NCBI RefSeq assembly: GCF_009769385.1
Contig: NZ_ML775960.1
Span: 238,732 to 302,731 of the forward strand
Direction of reading: 5' to 3'
Length of the DNA stretch: 64,000 bases
From: Saccharothrix deserti
Lineage (GTDB): Bacteria; Actinomycetota; Actinomycetes; Mycobacteriales; Pseudonocardiaceae
Shown: in pieces, positions 9,662 to 17,466 of the stretch
Numbering within the stretch: position 1 is the first letter of the stretch
Layout: the number at the start of each line of letters is the position of its first letter
The notes under the pieces: model-generated
The model's database searches: none
Told to the model about the DNA's origin: nothing
What the model saw: only the letters and a program-made list of their open reading frames with translations
Made by a program: the position numbers and the translations under genes

Positions 9662-9728
9662 GGCCGTCACGCTGAGGCCGTCACGCTGTGGCCGTCACGC
9701 TCGGTTCGTCACGCTATGGCCGTCACGC
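9659..9728. repeat. Five tandem 14-bp repeats at the lipA 3' end
   Basis: Five near-identical units of TGAGGCCGTCACGC start at the lipA stop codon and run to the stop of the convergent reductase gene. The units at 9659, 9673, 9687, 9701 and 9715 differ by a few bases. They could have arisen by slippage; no hairpin terminator is seen here. Confidence 0.85.
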
Positions 9729-10760
9729 TGAGGTCGGCTCGCTGACCACCACGCCGTCCAGCGCCCGGACGTAGTCCGCTCCGAAGGCGCTGGACGGCGT
9801 GTGCGCGCCGGGGGTGGCGTCGCCGAGGCGTTGGACCGCCGTGACCACCGAGTCCGCGGTGAGGTCGTAGGCGTTCGGGCCGGTGAGCGCGGCCCGGACC
9901 CGGTTCCCCTGCTCGTCCCAGACCTCCCCGAACACCTCGCAGCGGGTCTTGCTCCTGGTGGAGTCGTTCGGCCCGCCGATGCGCCTGGCCACCGCCTTGC
10001 CGAGCCGTTGGGCCAGGCCGGTGCGCAGGAGCGGCGCGGTGAGCGGCTGGAGGCTGCTCAGGACGCCGGGGAACGTGGTGAACGTGGTGATGTTCGGGAT
10101 GCCGGTGGACCGGTAGGCCGTGCTCACGTCGCCCCACGGGATCGCGCCGACGTCACGGGGCCGGTCGCGGAAGTGGGCGGTGCGGCGGCGGTGACCGAGC
10201 TTCACGCCGCGGATCTCGCCGTCGACGCGCGCCCGTCCCCCGCCACCCGAGCCCTCCACGGCGGTCCGGGCCGTGCCCGCGCTCGCGCCGCCCTGGACCA
10301 CGAACGCCAGGTCGAGGTGGGTGGCCGTGGGCAGCGCTTGGTGCAGCATCGCCGCGAGGCAGTCGGTCGGCACGACGTCGAACCCGGCGCCCGGCAGCAG
10401 CACCACGCCCGCGGCCTCGGCCTCCCCGTCCCGTCGGCTGACGGCCTCGAAGACGTCGATCTCGCCGGTGATGTCGAGGTAGTGCGTGCCGGTCTTGAGG
10501 CAGGCGTCGACCATCGGCCCCGAGGTGGCCGAGAACGGGCCGGCGCAGTGGGCGACCGCGTCGATGCCCTCCAGTGCGCCCACGGTGTCCACGGCGTTCT
10601 CAAGGTCGAAAACCCGGTGCTCCAGCCCCAGCCGTTCGGCCAGCGGGCGCACCTTCTCCGCGGAGCGGCCGGCCAGTACCGGCCGCAGCCCGCGCCGCAC
10701 CGCCAGCTCCGCTACCAGCGTGCCGGTGAACCCGTTGGCTCCGTAGACCATCCACGTCAT
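9723..10760 (-). CDS. Saccharopine-dehydrogenase-like NAD(P)-binding reductase
   Basis: A 345-residue protein with an N-terminal Rossmann fold (MVYGANGFTGTLVAELAVRR, GxxGxxG-like), followed by HCAGPFSATSGPMVDACL, HYLDITGEI and LLPGAGFDVVPTDCLAAML, blocks shared with the saccharopine dehydrogenase-like and trans-acting enoyl-reductase family. In mycobacteria relatives reduce polyketide-derived lipids, but many family members are uncharacterised, so the substrate is left open. It is convergent with lipA, with its stop inside the tandem repeat array. Confidence 0.82.
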   Translation of the reverse strand: MTWMVYGANGFTGTLVAELAVRRGLRPVLAGRSAEKVRPLAERLGLEHRVFDLENAVDTVGALEGIDAVAHCAGPFSATSGPMVDACLKTGTHYLDITGEIDVFEAVSRRDGEAEAAGVVLLPGAGFDVVPTDCLAAMLHQALPTATHLDLAFVVQGGASAGTARTAVEGSGGGGRARVDGEIRGVKLGHRRRTAHFRDRPRDVGAIPWGDVSTAYRSTGIPNITTFTTFPGVLSSLQPLTAPLLRTGLAQRLGKAVARRIGGPNDSTRSKTRCEVFGEVWDEQGNRVRAALTGPNAYDLTADSVVTAVQRLGDATPGAHTPSSAFGADYVRALDGVVVSEPTSA

Positions 10761-10784
10761 GCGGTAGAAGCTACTCGTAGGTAG

Positions 10785-11075
10785 CTACGTCGCCGACCGC
10801 CGCCGCACCACGATGCTCCCGGTCACGAGCAGAACACCCAACACAGCGACAGGAGCGGCCCACGCCAACCGCTCCATGCGCAGCCGACTGCAGATCTCGA
10901 CGAAAGCGTCGCCCTCGGCCTCGACGGCGAGCTCGTCGTACCCCATCCCCACGCTGTTGCCGCAGGGGATCGACAAACCCGACGGCGAGTCCGTGGACAG
11001 GGGCGACAACATGATCAGCAACCCGGCCAGGAAGAACGCAACACCGACCACCGCGGTGACGGCCCTGGGCGACAT
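10785..11075 (-). CDS. Small two-TM membrane protein
   Basis: A 96-residue protein with an N-terminal hydrophobic helix (VTAVVGVAFFLAGLLIML), a polar central section containing two cysteines (PCGNSV and EICSRL), and a C-terminal hydrophobic helix (WAAPVAVLGVLLVTGSIVV) ending in a basic tail. The topology suggests an extracytoplasmic loop that could be disulfide-bonded. No family is recognised. It stands alone, upstream of the reductase on the same strand. Confidence 0.6.
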   Translation of the reverse strand: MSPRAVTAVVGVAFFLAGLLIMLSPLSTDSPSGLSIPCGNSVGMGYDELAVEAEGDAFVEICSRLRMERLAWAAPVAVLGVLLVTGSIVVRRRSAT

Positions 11076-11584
11076 GCGAGGAAGTTACTTCCTCGGAAGG
11101 CTCCGGCATAGGGGGATGTCACATAGGGGGACTCGGTTAGCAACCCCTAATGAGCCATCCGGCCCACCAGGGCGAGCGGACGTCCTGGTGCGCCGAACGG
11201 TCCCGCGTCCCCGCAAAGCGACCAGTCAAGCCATTCACCGAGACCGATAACCGGGCCGACGCGGTACGAATCCACTATTCCGACTCGCGCGGTCACCGAT
11301 TGACACACGTTCATCACCCGACCGAGTGGCATCCGGTTGTGCGCTTCCACCCGATTCGACCAGCCGTGCACCTCAGCGTGGGCGAACGTGCCGCCCGACC
11401 GCATCACCGCACCTCACCGGCCACGAGTGGCGGTTCCGCCACGGGGCCCGCCCCCGCGCCGCTCACCGACCGACCCACGCCACGTGACCCTTTTCACTCT
11501 TTGGTGTGCCATTATTTCAACCAACTGAGACGGACCTTTCCGAATACTTTTCGGCTATACACATCGAAGGAGCTCCGAACCGAC
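11076..11584. other. Non-coding stretch upstream of the 187-aa gene
   Basis: No convincing gene is seen; reading frames here lack RBSs and have poor codon usage. Toward the right it becomes less GC-rich. A TTGACA-like box (CGATTGACACACG, about 11298) may be part of a promoter, though it is far from the GTG at 11585. Confidence 0.5.
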
Positions 11585-12148
11585 GTGAAAACCATTCACC
11601 ACCTCGCCGGGCAGGGCATCAAGGACACGCTGGCCGAGGACGACCCGCTGGTGCCCGTGCTGGAAACCCGGTTGGCGGTCGCGCTGGGCGGCAACACCCG
11701 GTTCGGCTCGCTGGGCCTGCGCTGGCCCGACGCCGCCGTGAGCCGGGCGGGCGACACGGTGTCGTTCCGCACCAACGACGTCGGCGGGTACGGCCCGCTG
11801 CCGCTGGACCCGACGCTCGACGTCACCGTGATCACCGCCCGCTTCGCCCGCATCCCCGAGTACGCCCGGACAGACGAACTGAGGCAGTCACGCCTGATCC
11901 CGTGCGCCGACCAGGCCCGGGAGCACCTGCTCACCGCTCCCATCCCGATGGACCACTGGCTCACCTTCGAGACCACGATCAACGGCCGCGTCCACCTCCT
12001 GTGCGAGGGCCGCTGGCACGTGGTCGAGGGCATGCGCGCCGAGGTCATCGACCTGATGGCGCGCCGCAGTTCCCCGACCTTCCCGGCATCGCGGGCGACC
12101 GACGAAGAGCGCTCGTACCGCAAGCGCCCGGCCTGTCACCCGGGCTAG
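11585..12148 (+). CDS. Hypothetical protein, 187 aa
   Basis: The GTG at 11585 is chosen because AAGGAGCTC lies 10-16 bases upstream and normal codon usage starts there; the frame is open further upstream but composition there is unlike coding DNA. The product (VKTIHHLAGQGIKDTLAEDD...) is soluble and has no signal peptide or recognised catalytic motif. The central part (LDVTVITARFARIPEYAR) has a regular beta-rich look. The C-terminus is basic and disordered-looking. No family is assigned. Confidence 0.6.
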   Translation: MKTIHHLAGQGIKDTLAEDDPLVPVLETRLAVALGGNTRFGSLGLRWPDAAVSRAGDTVSFRTNDVGGYGPLPLDPTLDVTVITARFARIPEYARTDELRQSRLIPCADQAREHLLTAPIPMDHWLTFETTINGRVHLLCEGRWHVVEGMRAEVIDLMARRSSPTFPASRATDEERSYRKRPACHPG

Positions 12149-12235
12149 TGCGGTGGCCACATACGTTCACCGGGTCGGCGACTCGCCGGGCTGTAGCCTG
12201 GTTTCCGCACTACTCGGACGGAGGCGCGGCCGCAG

Positions 12236-12580
12236 ATGAGCGAGACGGATCCGCACATCCACGTCGAGCAGAAGGTGCTGGAGGCCGGCCCCGCTGTCCG
12301 CAACCTGATCTCGTCGATGCTGGGCCGCGTGACCGACGCACCGAGCGTCGTCACCACCGGTTGCGGACTCCAGGTGCCCTACGCGATGACCTCGCCCCGT
12401 CCGGAAAGCGTCACCTGCCTCGCCTGCCGGGAACACGCTCACCGGGAGTACCTGCGCTTCGCCGACCAGGTCGAGCGCCTGGGGCACCCAGGCCCGATAC
12501 CTGGCACGAACATCACCGGCAACCAGGTGGCCGAGGCCGTGGAACGGCTCCGGGACGTCGCGAAGAGGTTCTCCGGCTGA
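12236..12580 (+). CDS. Small Cys/His-containing hypothetical protein
   Basis: A 114-residue protein starting at ATG 12236 (MSETDPHIHVEQKVLEAG). A TTGCGLQVPYAM...VTCLACREHAHREYL segment has three cysteines and several histidines in an arrangement that could bind zinc. The C-terminal half is helical (NQVAEAVERLRDVAKRF). Similar small zinc-site proteins occur in Pseudonocardiales, but no function is known to me. It lies between the 187-aa gene and the truncated DUF4352-like gene. Confidence 0.6.
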   Translation: MSETDPHIHVEQKVLEAGPAVRNLISSMLGRVTDAPSVVTTGCGLQVPYAMTSPRPESVTCLACREHAHREYLRFADQVERLGHPGPIPGTNITGNQVAEAVERLRDVAKRFSG

Positions 12581-12735
12581 TGCCACCACCGGCAGTTGGC
12601 GAACCCGGTGAACGTTGGTGGTCACCGGGCTAGGTGCCGACTCCGGCGTACTTCTTGTTCGGCAACCAGCCCTCGTCGCCGGAGTGGCGCCTTCCGCACG
12701 CGGTCTTTCGCACCGCGCTACCGATCCACGTGCGT

Positions 12736-13096
12736 TTACGCCTGGCCCACGAACACGGCCTTGTCGGAGCCGAAATCGGGCTGCAGCGTGATCTGGAGTT
12801 CTCCGGGCTGCGCACCGACGACGACGGCCATTTCACAGGTGTAGGTCTTACCGGGAAGCACCGTGGCGTTCTCGAATCCGCCGCTCCCACACGGACCGTT
12901 CGAGTCGAACACGGTCTCCGCGTTCCTGCCGTCGAACTGCGCGTCGCCACCGAACGAGAGCAGTCCGGCGTCGAACGGCTCGTCGGTGCCGTTGACGACG
13001 GTCACGGTGACCTTCGCGGCGCGAGCGACGTTTTGCGGCTGTGCGTACTCACCAGGCGTACACGACGTGGGCGCGGAGATTTCGCCCAGACTTCTG
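12736..13096 (-). pseudogene. DUF4352-like secreted protein, 5' end lost at island border
   Basis: The minus-strand frame from about 13096 to the stop at 12736 reads GEISAPTSCTPGEYAQ, then KVTVTVVNGTDEPFDA, TVLPGKTYTCEMAVVV and QPDFGSDKAVFVGQA. This is the C-terminal Ig-like beta domain of DUF4352/telokin-like lipoproteins, which normally carry a signal peptide and a Gly/Pro linker ahead of this domain. Here nothing upstream encodes one: the frame runs into GC-rich non-coding DNA and meets a stop near 13107. The gene therefore appears truncated where the accessory island begins. A short internal start (ATG-like at 13005) would give only 89 residues. Confidence 0.65.
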
Positions 13097-13387
13097 CGCC
13101 CAGGCGATCAATACCGGGCGGACTGGGGCCCGGTGGACACAGCGGTGGGCGTGGCCAAGGCCCTTTCAACCCCTTGCCGAAAGGTGCGGCGGTTGCGCCC
13201 GACGAGGAAGCCGGCTGGTTGGACAGGCGACCGGGCAGCCCGAGCACGGAGGTGGTCGGGCGGAGCGCGAGCGCGACAGCGCCGCAGCGGAGCCCGCCGG
13301 GCGGGGGCCAGGGGCGCGAGACCCCGCGGGGGTCCGGGGGCGGAGCCCGCCGGGCGGGGCGCGGGGGTTGCACCCCCGCAAGGCACA
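13097..13387. other. GC-rich non-coding border segment with internal repeats
   Basis: This very GC-rich stretch shows no convincing gene. The phrase GCGGAGCCCGCCGGGCGGGG occurs twice (about 13279 and 13340), and GCGGGGG/CCCCCGC (13361-13367 with 13373-13379) forms a short hairpin just before the first HTH gene. It separates the truncated host gene from the first island gene and looks like recombination debris. Confidence 0.55.
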
Positions 13388-13825
13388 GTGGGCATCGTTG
13401 AGGCCCTTGCAAACCCCCGTAGAGCCACTCGACGCCTGCTCGCCCTAGGAAAGTCCTGGTCAGCGAACACCCCAACCACCAGAACGCCGACGACCTACCG
13501 CACTGCCCAGCCACTACGACCTCACCAGATCGACGAACTGGTCGCCGCCCATCAGGCCGGCACCACCGTGCACGAGCTAGCCGCCCAGTTCGGCCAGCAC
13601 CGCAGCACCACCGGCCAACACCTCCGGGCCCGTGGCATCGACACCACCCGACGCGCCCTCACCCCCGACGACGTCCAAGTAGCAGCCCGCCTCTACCACT
13701 CTGGCTACTCCATTCTCCAACTCGCCGACAAGTTCAAGGTCGGCAACGAGACCATGCGCCAACACCTGCTCAACGCCGGAGTCGCACTACGCCCGAAGGG
13801 CAGACCTGCACGCTCTTTGCGGTGA
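13388..13825 (+). CDS. Double helix-turn-helix protein, resolvase C-terminus-like (copy 1)
   Basis: GTG at 13388 opens a 145-residue frame matching the second copy at 14814 over its full length. Two HTH units are visible: QIDELVAAHQAGTTVHELAA with QHRSTTGQHLRARGI, and DDVQVAARLYHSGYSILQLA with NETMRQHLLNAGVALR. They resemble the DNA-binding tail of serine resolvases, but the catalytic domain is absent. It may be a remnant of a recombinase gene or a free-standing DNA-binding protein. The upstream frame is open but reads low-complexity GC-rich DNA. Confidence 0.65.
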   Translation: MGIVEALANPRRATRRLLALGKSWSANTPTTRTPTTYRTAQPLRPHQIDELVAAHQAGTTVHELAAQFGQHRSTTGQHLRARGIDTTRRALTPDDVQVAARLYHSGYSILQLADKFKVGNETMRQHLLNAGVALRPKGRPARSLR

Positions 13826-13879
13826 TAACCCATGCACTCTACGGACGGTCAGCAAAAGAGGGGGTTTCAAGCAAAGGCC

Positions 13880-14311
13880 CTATCCCTTCTTCCGCTTCCT
13901 CTCCCACTCCACCATAGCGATCAACGCCCGCGCCACCTTCTGCACATCAATCTCCGGGTTCACCAATGCGTAGACAGTCGGCAGACCATGGTCTCCGCCA
14001 GTTGGTATCGCCACGCCCGTGCCAGCCTTCACGCCAGAAGCACTCCGCGCAGCGAGTGCATTATCGTTTTGCCGGAACTGACTCAATGCTCGTCCAGCTC
14101 GCTGCGGCAAAGCAGGCTGCTGCTTGGTGATGACACGACGATGCTCTAATAATTCTTCTACAGATAACCCTTGCCGATACGGCACAAAGTAGCCATGCAG
14201 TGCCCACTGCTCGTTTGGCGTCAGAGTCGCAAAAACAAACTCATGTCGCTGCCAGTAAGTGGCCAGCACATGATGCGTCACTATGTAGTCGTAGTTTGTT
14301 AGACGAGGCAT
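13880..14311 (-). CDS. Hypothetical protein in AT-rich cassette
   Basis: A 143-residue soluble protein (MPRLTNYDYIVTHHVLATYW...) encoded between the two direct repeats. Codon usage is far less GC-biased than the surrounding genome, which supports recent transfer from a lower-GC donor. Features are an aromatic/His-rich N-terminus, a Gln/Arg-rich centre (ALSQFRQNDNALAARSASGV), and a basic helical C-terminus (VARALIAMVEWERKRKKG). No family is recognised. An 11-C run lies 18 bases upstream of its start. Confidence 0.6.
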   Translation of the reverse strand: MPRLTNYDYIVTHHVLATYWQRHEFVFATLTPNEQWALHGYFVPYRQGLSVEELLEHRRVITKQQPALPQRAGRALSQFRQNDNALAARSASGVKAGTGVAIPTGGDHGLPTVYALVNPEIDVQKVARALIAMVEWERKRKKG

Positions 14312-14328
14312 AGACTACTACTAGTTTA

Positions 14329-14339
14329 CCCCCCCCCCC
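14329..14339. repeat. Run of eleven C residues
   Basis: Eleven consecutive C (G on the minus strand) lie directly upstream of the minus-strand gene at 14311. Such tracts are prone to slippage; here it could affect promoter spacing or be a sequencing weak point. Confidence 0.9.
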
Positions 14340-14459
14340 GCTGTTAATGCAAATCATGGTCGTTTGCCGTGCGCGATCGAGCCGCGTCGATCTCTATTGA
14401 ACAAAAGACTGGACAATGGTAGAATTAGCATGACGCGGGCAGGTTCAGGACACAAATTA

Positions 14460-14546
14460 TGTCTGGACATAAAAAACCACGCGGAAGTAAAGTCATCTTT
14501 TGGCTACTCCGTCTGATTATTGAGTTCTTACTCAATAATGCATAAA
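14460..14546 (+). CDS. 28-aa basic/hydrophobic small peptide
   Basis: ATG at 14460 opens a 28-residue frame: a basic head (MSGHKKPRGSK) followed by a hydrophobic helix (VIFWLLRLIIEFLL) and NNA. AGGA lies 12-15 bases upstream, and a strong terminator hairpin starts 2 bases after the stop, which supports a real transcription unit. The size and layout resemble single-span membrane toxins of type I systems, but no antitoxin RNA was identified. No homologue is claimed. Confidence 0.4.
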
Positions 14547-14547
14547 C

Positions 14548-14580
14548 CAATAGAGCTCCCTAAGACAGGGAGCTCTATTG
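14548..14580 (+). terminator. Intrinsic hairpin after the 28-aa ORF
   Basis: CAATAGAGCTCCC (14548-14560) pairs with GGGAGCTCTATTG (14568-14580) around a 7-base loop, a perfect 13-bp stem immediately after the small ORF. Confidence 0.7.
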
Positions 14581-14813
14581 CTGTGCCCAACACAACACCA
14601 TCGGTACATCCCACAGGGGTGACAAATAGGCTATATACACGTACCGATGCCATAAATCAAGTGAGCTAGTTGAGCTCAAACCACCCCTATAAGGGGTAGC
14701 CCGTCGACAAACTCACAGCTCTTCTACTGTACCGATAGACCCAAAAAGGTCAGCACTTATTCGTGCTGACCTCTGGGAAATGTTCAATTGAACATGAAAA
14801 TCATAATATCTTG
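14581..14813. other. AT-rich non-coding end of the cassette
   Basis: No gene is seen. It holds short dyads: CACCCCTATAAGGGGT near 14680, the hairpin at 14747-14772, and the palindrome GTTCAATTGAAC at about 14782. Composition switches abruptly to high GC at the second HTH copy (14814). Confidence 0.55.
14747..14772 (-). terminator. Intrinsic terminator, minus orientation
   Basis: AGGTCAGCAC (14747-14756) and GTGCTGACCT (14763-14772) form a 10-bp stem. Read on the minus strand it is followed by TTTTTGGG, a classical U-tract, so it would stop leftward transcription. Confidence 0.65.
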
Positions 14814-15251
14814 GTGGGCATCGTTGAGGCCCTTGCAAACCCCCGTAGAGCCACCCGACGCCTGCTCGCCCTAGGAAAGTCCTGGCCAGCGGACGGCCCA
14901 ACCACCAGAACCCTCACCACCTACCGCACCGCTCAGCCCTTGCGACCACACCAGATCGACGAGTTGGTTGCTGCCCACAAAGCCGGCGCCACCGTGCGCG
15001 AGCTAGCCGCCCAGTTCGGCCAGCACCGCAGCACCATCGGCCAACACCTCCGGGCCCGTGGCATCGACACCACCCGCCGTGCTCTCAGTCCCGACGACGT
15101 CCAAGTAGCAGCCCGCCTCTACCACTCCGGCTACTCCATCCTCCAACTCGCCGACAAGTTCGAGGTCGGCAACGAGACCGTGCGTCAGCACCTGCTCAAC
15201 GCCGGAGTCGTGCTTCGTCCGAAGGGCAGACCTGCACGCTCTTTGCAGTGA
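14814..15251 (+). CDS. Double helix-turn-helix protein, resolvase C-terminus-like (copy 2)
   Basis: This is the second 145-residue copy, starting at GTG 14814. HTH units are QIDELVAAHKAGATVRELAA with QHRSTIGQHLRARGI, and QVAARLYHSGYSILQLADKF with NETVRQHLLNAGVVLR. Differences from copy 1 are mostly conservative (Q/K, T/A, K/E), consistent with selection on both or a fairly recent duplication. An in-frame ATG at 14763 would add 17 residues read from the AT-rich cassette and is less likely. It precedes the restriction enzyme gene by 114 bases; a regulatory role there is only a possibility. Confidence 0.65.
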   Translation: MGIVEALANPRRATRRLLALGKSWPADGPTTRTLTTYRTAQPLRPHQIDELVAAHKAGATVRELAAQFGQHRSTIGQHLRARGIDTTRRALSPDDVQVAARLYHSGYSILQLADKFEVGNETVRQHLLNAGVVLRPKGRPARSLQ

Positions 15252-15365
15252 TGAACCACCTGTGCGGTACGGCTGAGCTGCGAGGCGTCTGCCCGCCGCG
15301 GCAGCTCTACCTCAAAGATTACCGATTGACTCCCACCCGAGGCAGCACATGGCTACGCTGCTTGA

Positions 15366-16292
15366 GTGACGAACGGCAACGGCAAGCGCTCCCCCAGAGG
15401 AACTGTCTTTCCTATTGTGGAAGCCTACGGCTTTCCATATGACAGCACATCACCTGAAGCCCTTAAGACCTGGGAAGCACAGGCTTGCCCGTTCGCAGGT
15501 GGTACCTGCGAGAAGCAGCGCCAGTATGGATTCGGCTACTGCTCTGTTACCTACGCAGCCAAGTGGAACAACCAGGTGCAAAACACCTACGCCGTTTGCG
15601 ACCATCGCCTTGACGGCCCACCTGTGAAGTGGGCAGCCCACGACTACTTCGGTGATGCGGAAGCGACGCTGGTCCCTGAAGTGACGGTGACAGATAGTCC
15701 CAAGCTCAATATTGACTTTGTCGCATTTGCGGAGGGCTCACAGGCTACGAAGAAGTACATCGCGATCGAGACTCAGGCGATTGACCTCCGCGGCGGAGGC
15801 GTTGGTCCAGCGTGGAGGGCGTGGGAAGCTGGCGACGTAGCCAACTGGCGCTCTTACTTCACGGAAGAAGCCGCACGCAAAGGCCGTAAGGACACCATTG
15901 ACTACGGTGTGAATACCGGAAATGTCTACAAGCGACTCGGTACCCAGGTTGCCGTCAAGGGCGAGTACCTTAAGCAGATCGAAGTACCGCTGTACGTCGT
16001 AATGCAGCAAAGCATCCTTCAGCAGCTCCGCAGTCGAGTAAACTTCACGCCGATCCAAGACGGCGATCAATGGGACATCACATTCGCCGGCTTCGAGTAC
16101 ACCGGCGCCCAGGAGCCCAACGGTCAACTGAAGCTTGAACGCGCAGAGGTTGTCCGTACGACACTGGCGAGCTACGTAGAGGCCATGACTTCAAGCGGCG
16201 AGGGAAGTGCACTGTACGACGAGTTCGTAGCCAAAGTTCAGAAGAAGCTCAAGACGTCTTCCAGCCAGGCCAGCTTGTTTCCAGAACTTTAA
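15366..16292 (+). CDS. NotI-like type II restriction endonuclease
   Basis: A 308-residue protein starting at GTG 15366. The N-terminal block (VFPIVEAYGFPYDSTSPEA, CPFAGGTCEKQR, GFGYCSV, YAVCDHRL) has four cysteines at about residues 41, 48, 59 and 78, the pattern of the NotI family, whose members bind an iron atom through four cysteines. A likely PD-(D/E)xK core follows (LNIDFVAFAEGS, then KYIAIETQAID, giving D and ExQ-type residues). It would cleave unmodified DNA at a specific site; NotI itself reads GCGGCCGC, but specificity here is unknown. Its 3' end overlaps the convergent methyltransferase by 4 bases, the expected partner. The GC content is below the genome average, which suggests acquisition. 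Confidence 0.82.
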   Translation: MTNGNGKRSPRGTVFPIVEAYGFPYDSTSPEALKTWEAQACPFAGGTCEKQRQYGFGYCSVTYAAKWNNQVQNTYAVCDHRLDGPPVKWAAHDYFGDAEATLVPEVTVTDSPKLNIDFVAFAEGSQATKKYIAIETQAIDLRGGGVGPAWRAWEAGDVANWRSYFTEEAARKGRKDTIDYGVNTGNVYKRLGTQVAVKGEYLKQIEVPLYVVMQQSILQQLRSRVNFTPIQDGDQWDITFAGFEYTGAQEPNGQLKLERAEVVRTTLASYVEAMTSSGEGSALYDEFVAKVQKKLKTSSSQASLFPEL

Positions 16293-17293
16293 AACAAGCT
16301 TGACTGTGGCCCATCCTCCACAGAGACCTCGCCTTGGTCAACAGCGTCAGCAAGGGCGGTCACGAACCCTGGGCTCCCAATATTTACGCGGGCTGAAGTC
16401 GAAAAATTTGACGTAATCTCAAACCCCATAGCTCGACGCCCGTTTTTCACCGCCACAGCAAGCGACCTCCCGGTGCCACAGAAGGGATCAAGCACCAGAC
16501 CACCGGGCGGACACGAGCTAACAATACGAGGCTCAATCAGTCGAACAGGGAATGTGGCGGAGTGCCCATCGGAGCCGGATGCCACATTCACCGTCACCAC
16601 ATCACGAGCACCTTCCTCCACTGCTGAAATGTCGTAGTAGTACTTGGGACGCCCCTCCTTAGGGCGCTTGACGAAGTGGTAAAAGTGCTCGTGGGCGAGA
16701 CGCAAGCGATCTTTCTCCGGCCTCGGTGGAACGTTGCGCTTCTCCCAGATCAAGTCGTTACGGAGAATCCACCGCTTATCCTGCATAGCTATGGCGAAGC
16801 GCGCCGGAATCAGCAGCAACTGCTTCTCCTGACGAAAACCGCCCATTGGCGTCTTGCGGCGCATCCGAGGGTTATCTCCGAGACCTTGACGTCCGTCGAA
16901 GCGGATACTCGACCAGCGCGCGAAGTAAGTGTCACCGATGTTGATCCACATGCTGCCACCAGGCTTAAGCGCATGCGCTCCGCGCTGAAAGATTTCAACA
17001 AGGTTGCTGACATACCACTCAGGCAAGGGTTCCATACCAAGGCATCCGCCATGCAGACGGTACCAATCGTAGGACGGAGCCTGTTCCTTATCATTGCCTT
17101 CGGCTATCCATTCTTGCAGGATATCTTCATTGTGCTCCAAGCCGTAAGTACGCAGGCCCCAATAGGGTGGCGACGTGATAATCAGGTCGACCGACTCGAC
17201 AGGAAGTTTCGCCATCAGGTCATAGGCGTCCCCTTCGTGCACCTCTGCCATACGGTCCTCGACAGGAGGGATAACTTTCTGAGAGATTTCCAT
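16289..17293 (-). CDS. DNA methyltransferase, partner of NotI-like enzyme
   Basis: A 334-residue beta-class amino-methyltransferase. Motif IV TSPPYW is at about residues 40-45, and the SAM-binding motif DPFCGTG lies near residues 269-275, giving the order IV then I typical of the beta class. The SPPY form is common in N4-cytosine enzymes but also occurs in N6-adenine ones, so the modified base is left open. It should protect host DNA from the convergent endonuclease, with which it shares a 4-base overlap. GDAYDLMAKLPVESVDLI and FVKRPKEGRPKYYYDI are further conserved blocks. Confidence 0.88.
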   Translation of the reverse strand: MEISQKVIPPVEDRMAEVHEGDAYDLMAKLPVESVDLIITSPPYWGLRTYGLEHNEDILQEWIAEGNDKEQAPSYDWYRLHGGCLGMEPLPEWYVSNLVEIFQRGAHALKPGGSMWINIGDTYFARWSSIRFDGRQGLGDNPRMRRKTPMGGFRQEKQLLLIPARFAIAMQDKRWILRNDLIWEKRNVPPRPEKDRLRLAHEHFYHFVKRPKEGRPKYYYDISAVEEGARDVVTVNVASGSDGHSATFPVRLIEPRIVSSCPPGGLVLDPFCGTGRSLAVAVKNGRRAMGFEITSNFSTSARVNIGSPGFVTALADAVDQGEVSVEDGPQSSLF

Positions 17294-17466
17294 CTTCCGC
17301 CCCGATAGACCGATATTTCAGACGTTCCGCGCGCCGCGGGGTAGTGTACCAGCAGCGGAACGACGTTCACGACGAAGACCAGATCGCTTCATATTGCGGA
17401 TCGTGACACCTACGTCAGGTCGTCGGTTTAGACATACGCGCGCCAGCGCTCATGGATGTTCGCGTG

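Larger units (their letters stand above)
13388..15255. repeat. 438-bp direct repeats bounding an AT-richer cassette
   Basis: The sequence 13388-13829 is repeated in the same orientation at 14814-15255 with only scattered mismatches. Similarity begins exactly at the GTG start and stops 2-4 bases after the stop codon. The roughly 980 bases between the copies are clearly less GC-rich than either flank and hold unrelated genes. The arrangement looks like a composite insertion, or a duplication caused by integration through homologous recombination. Confidence 0.85.

Noticed and set aside
13097..13387. GC-rich frames before the first HTH copy as a gene
   Set aside because: Low-complexity Arg/Gly/Pro translations in every frame, no RBS, no match to the second HTH copy's upstream region.
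14329..14339. Poly-C tract as a phase-variation switch
   Set aside because: It lies outside coding sequence, only one copy is seen and no variation data exist; kept only as a repeat feature.
13388..15255. Repeats as a CRISPR array
   Set aside because: Only two long copies with coding capacity; no short regularly spaced repeats anywhere in the window.
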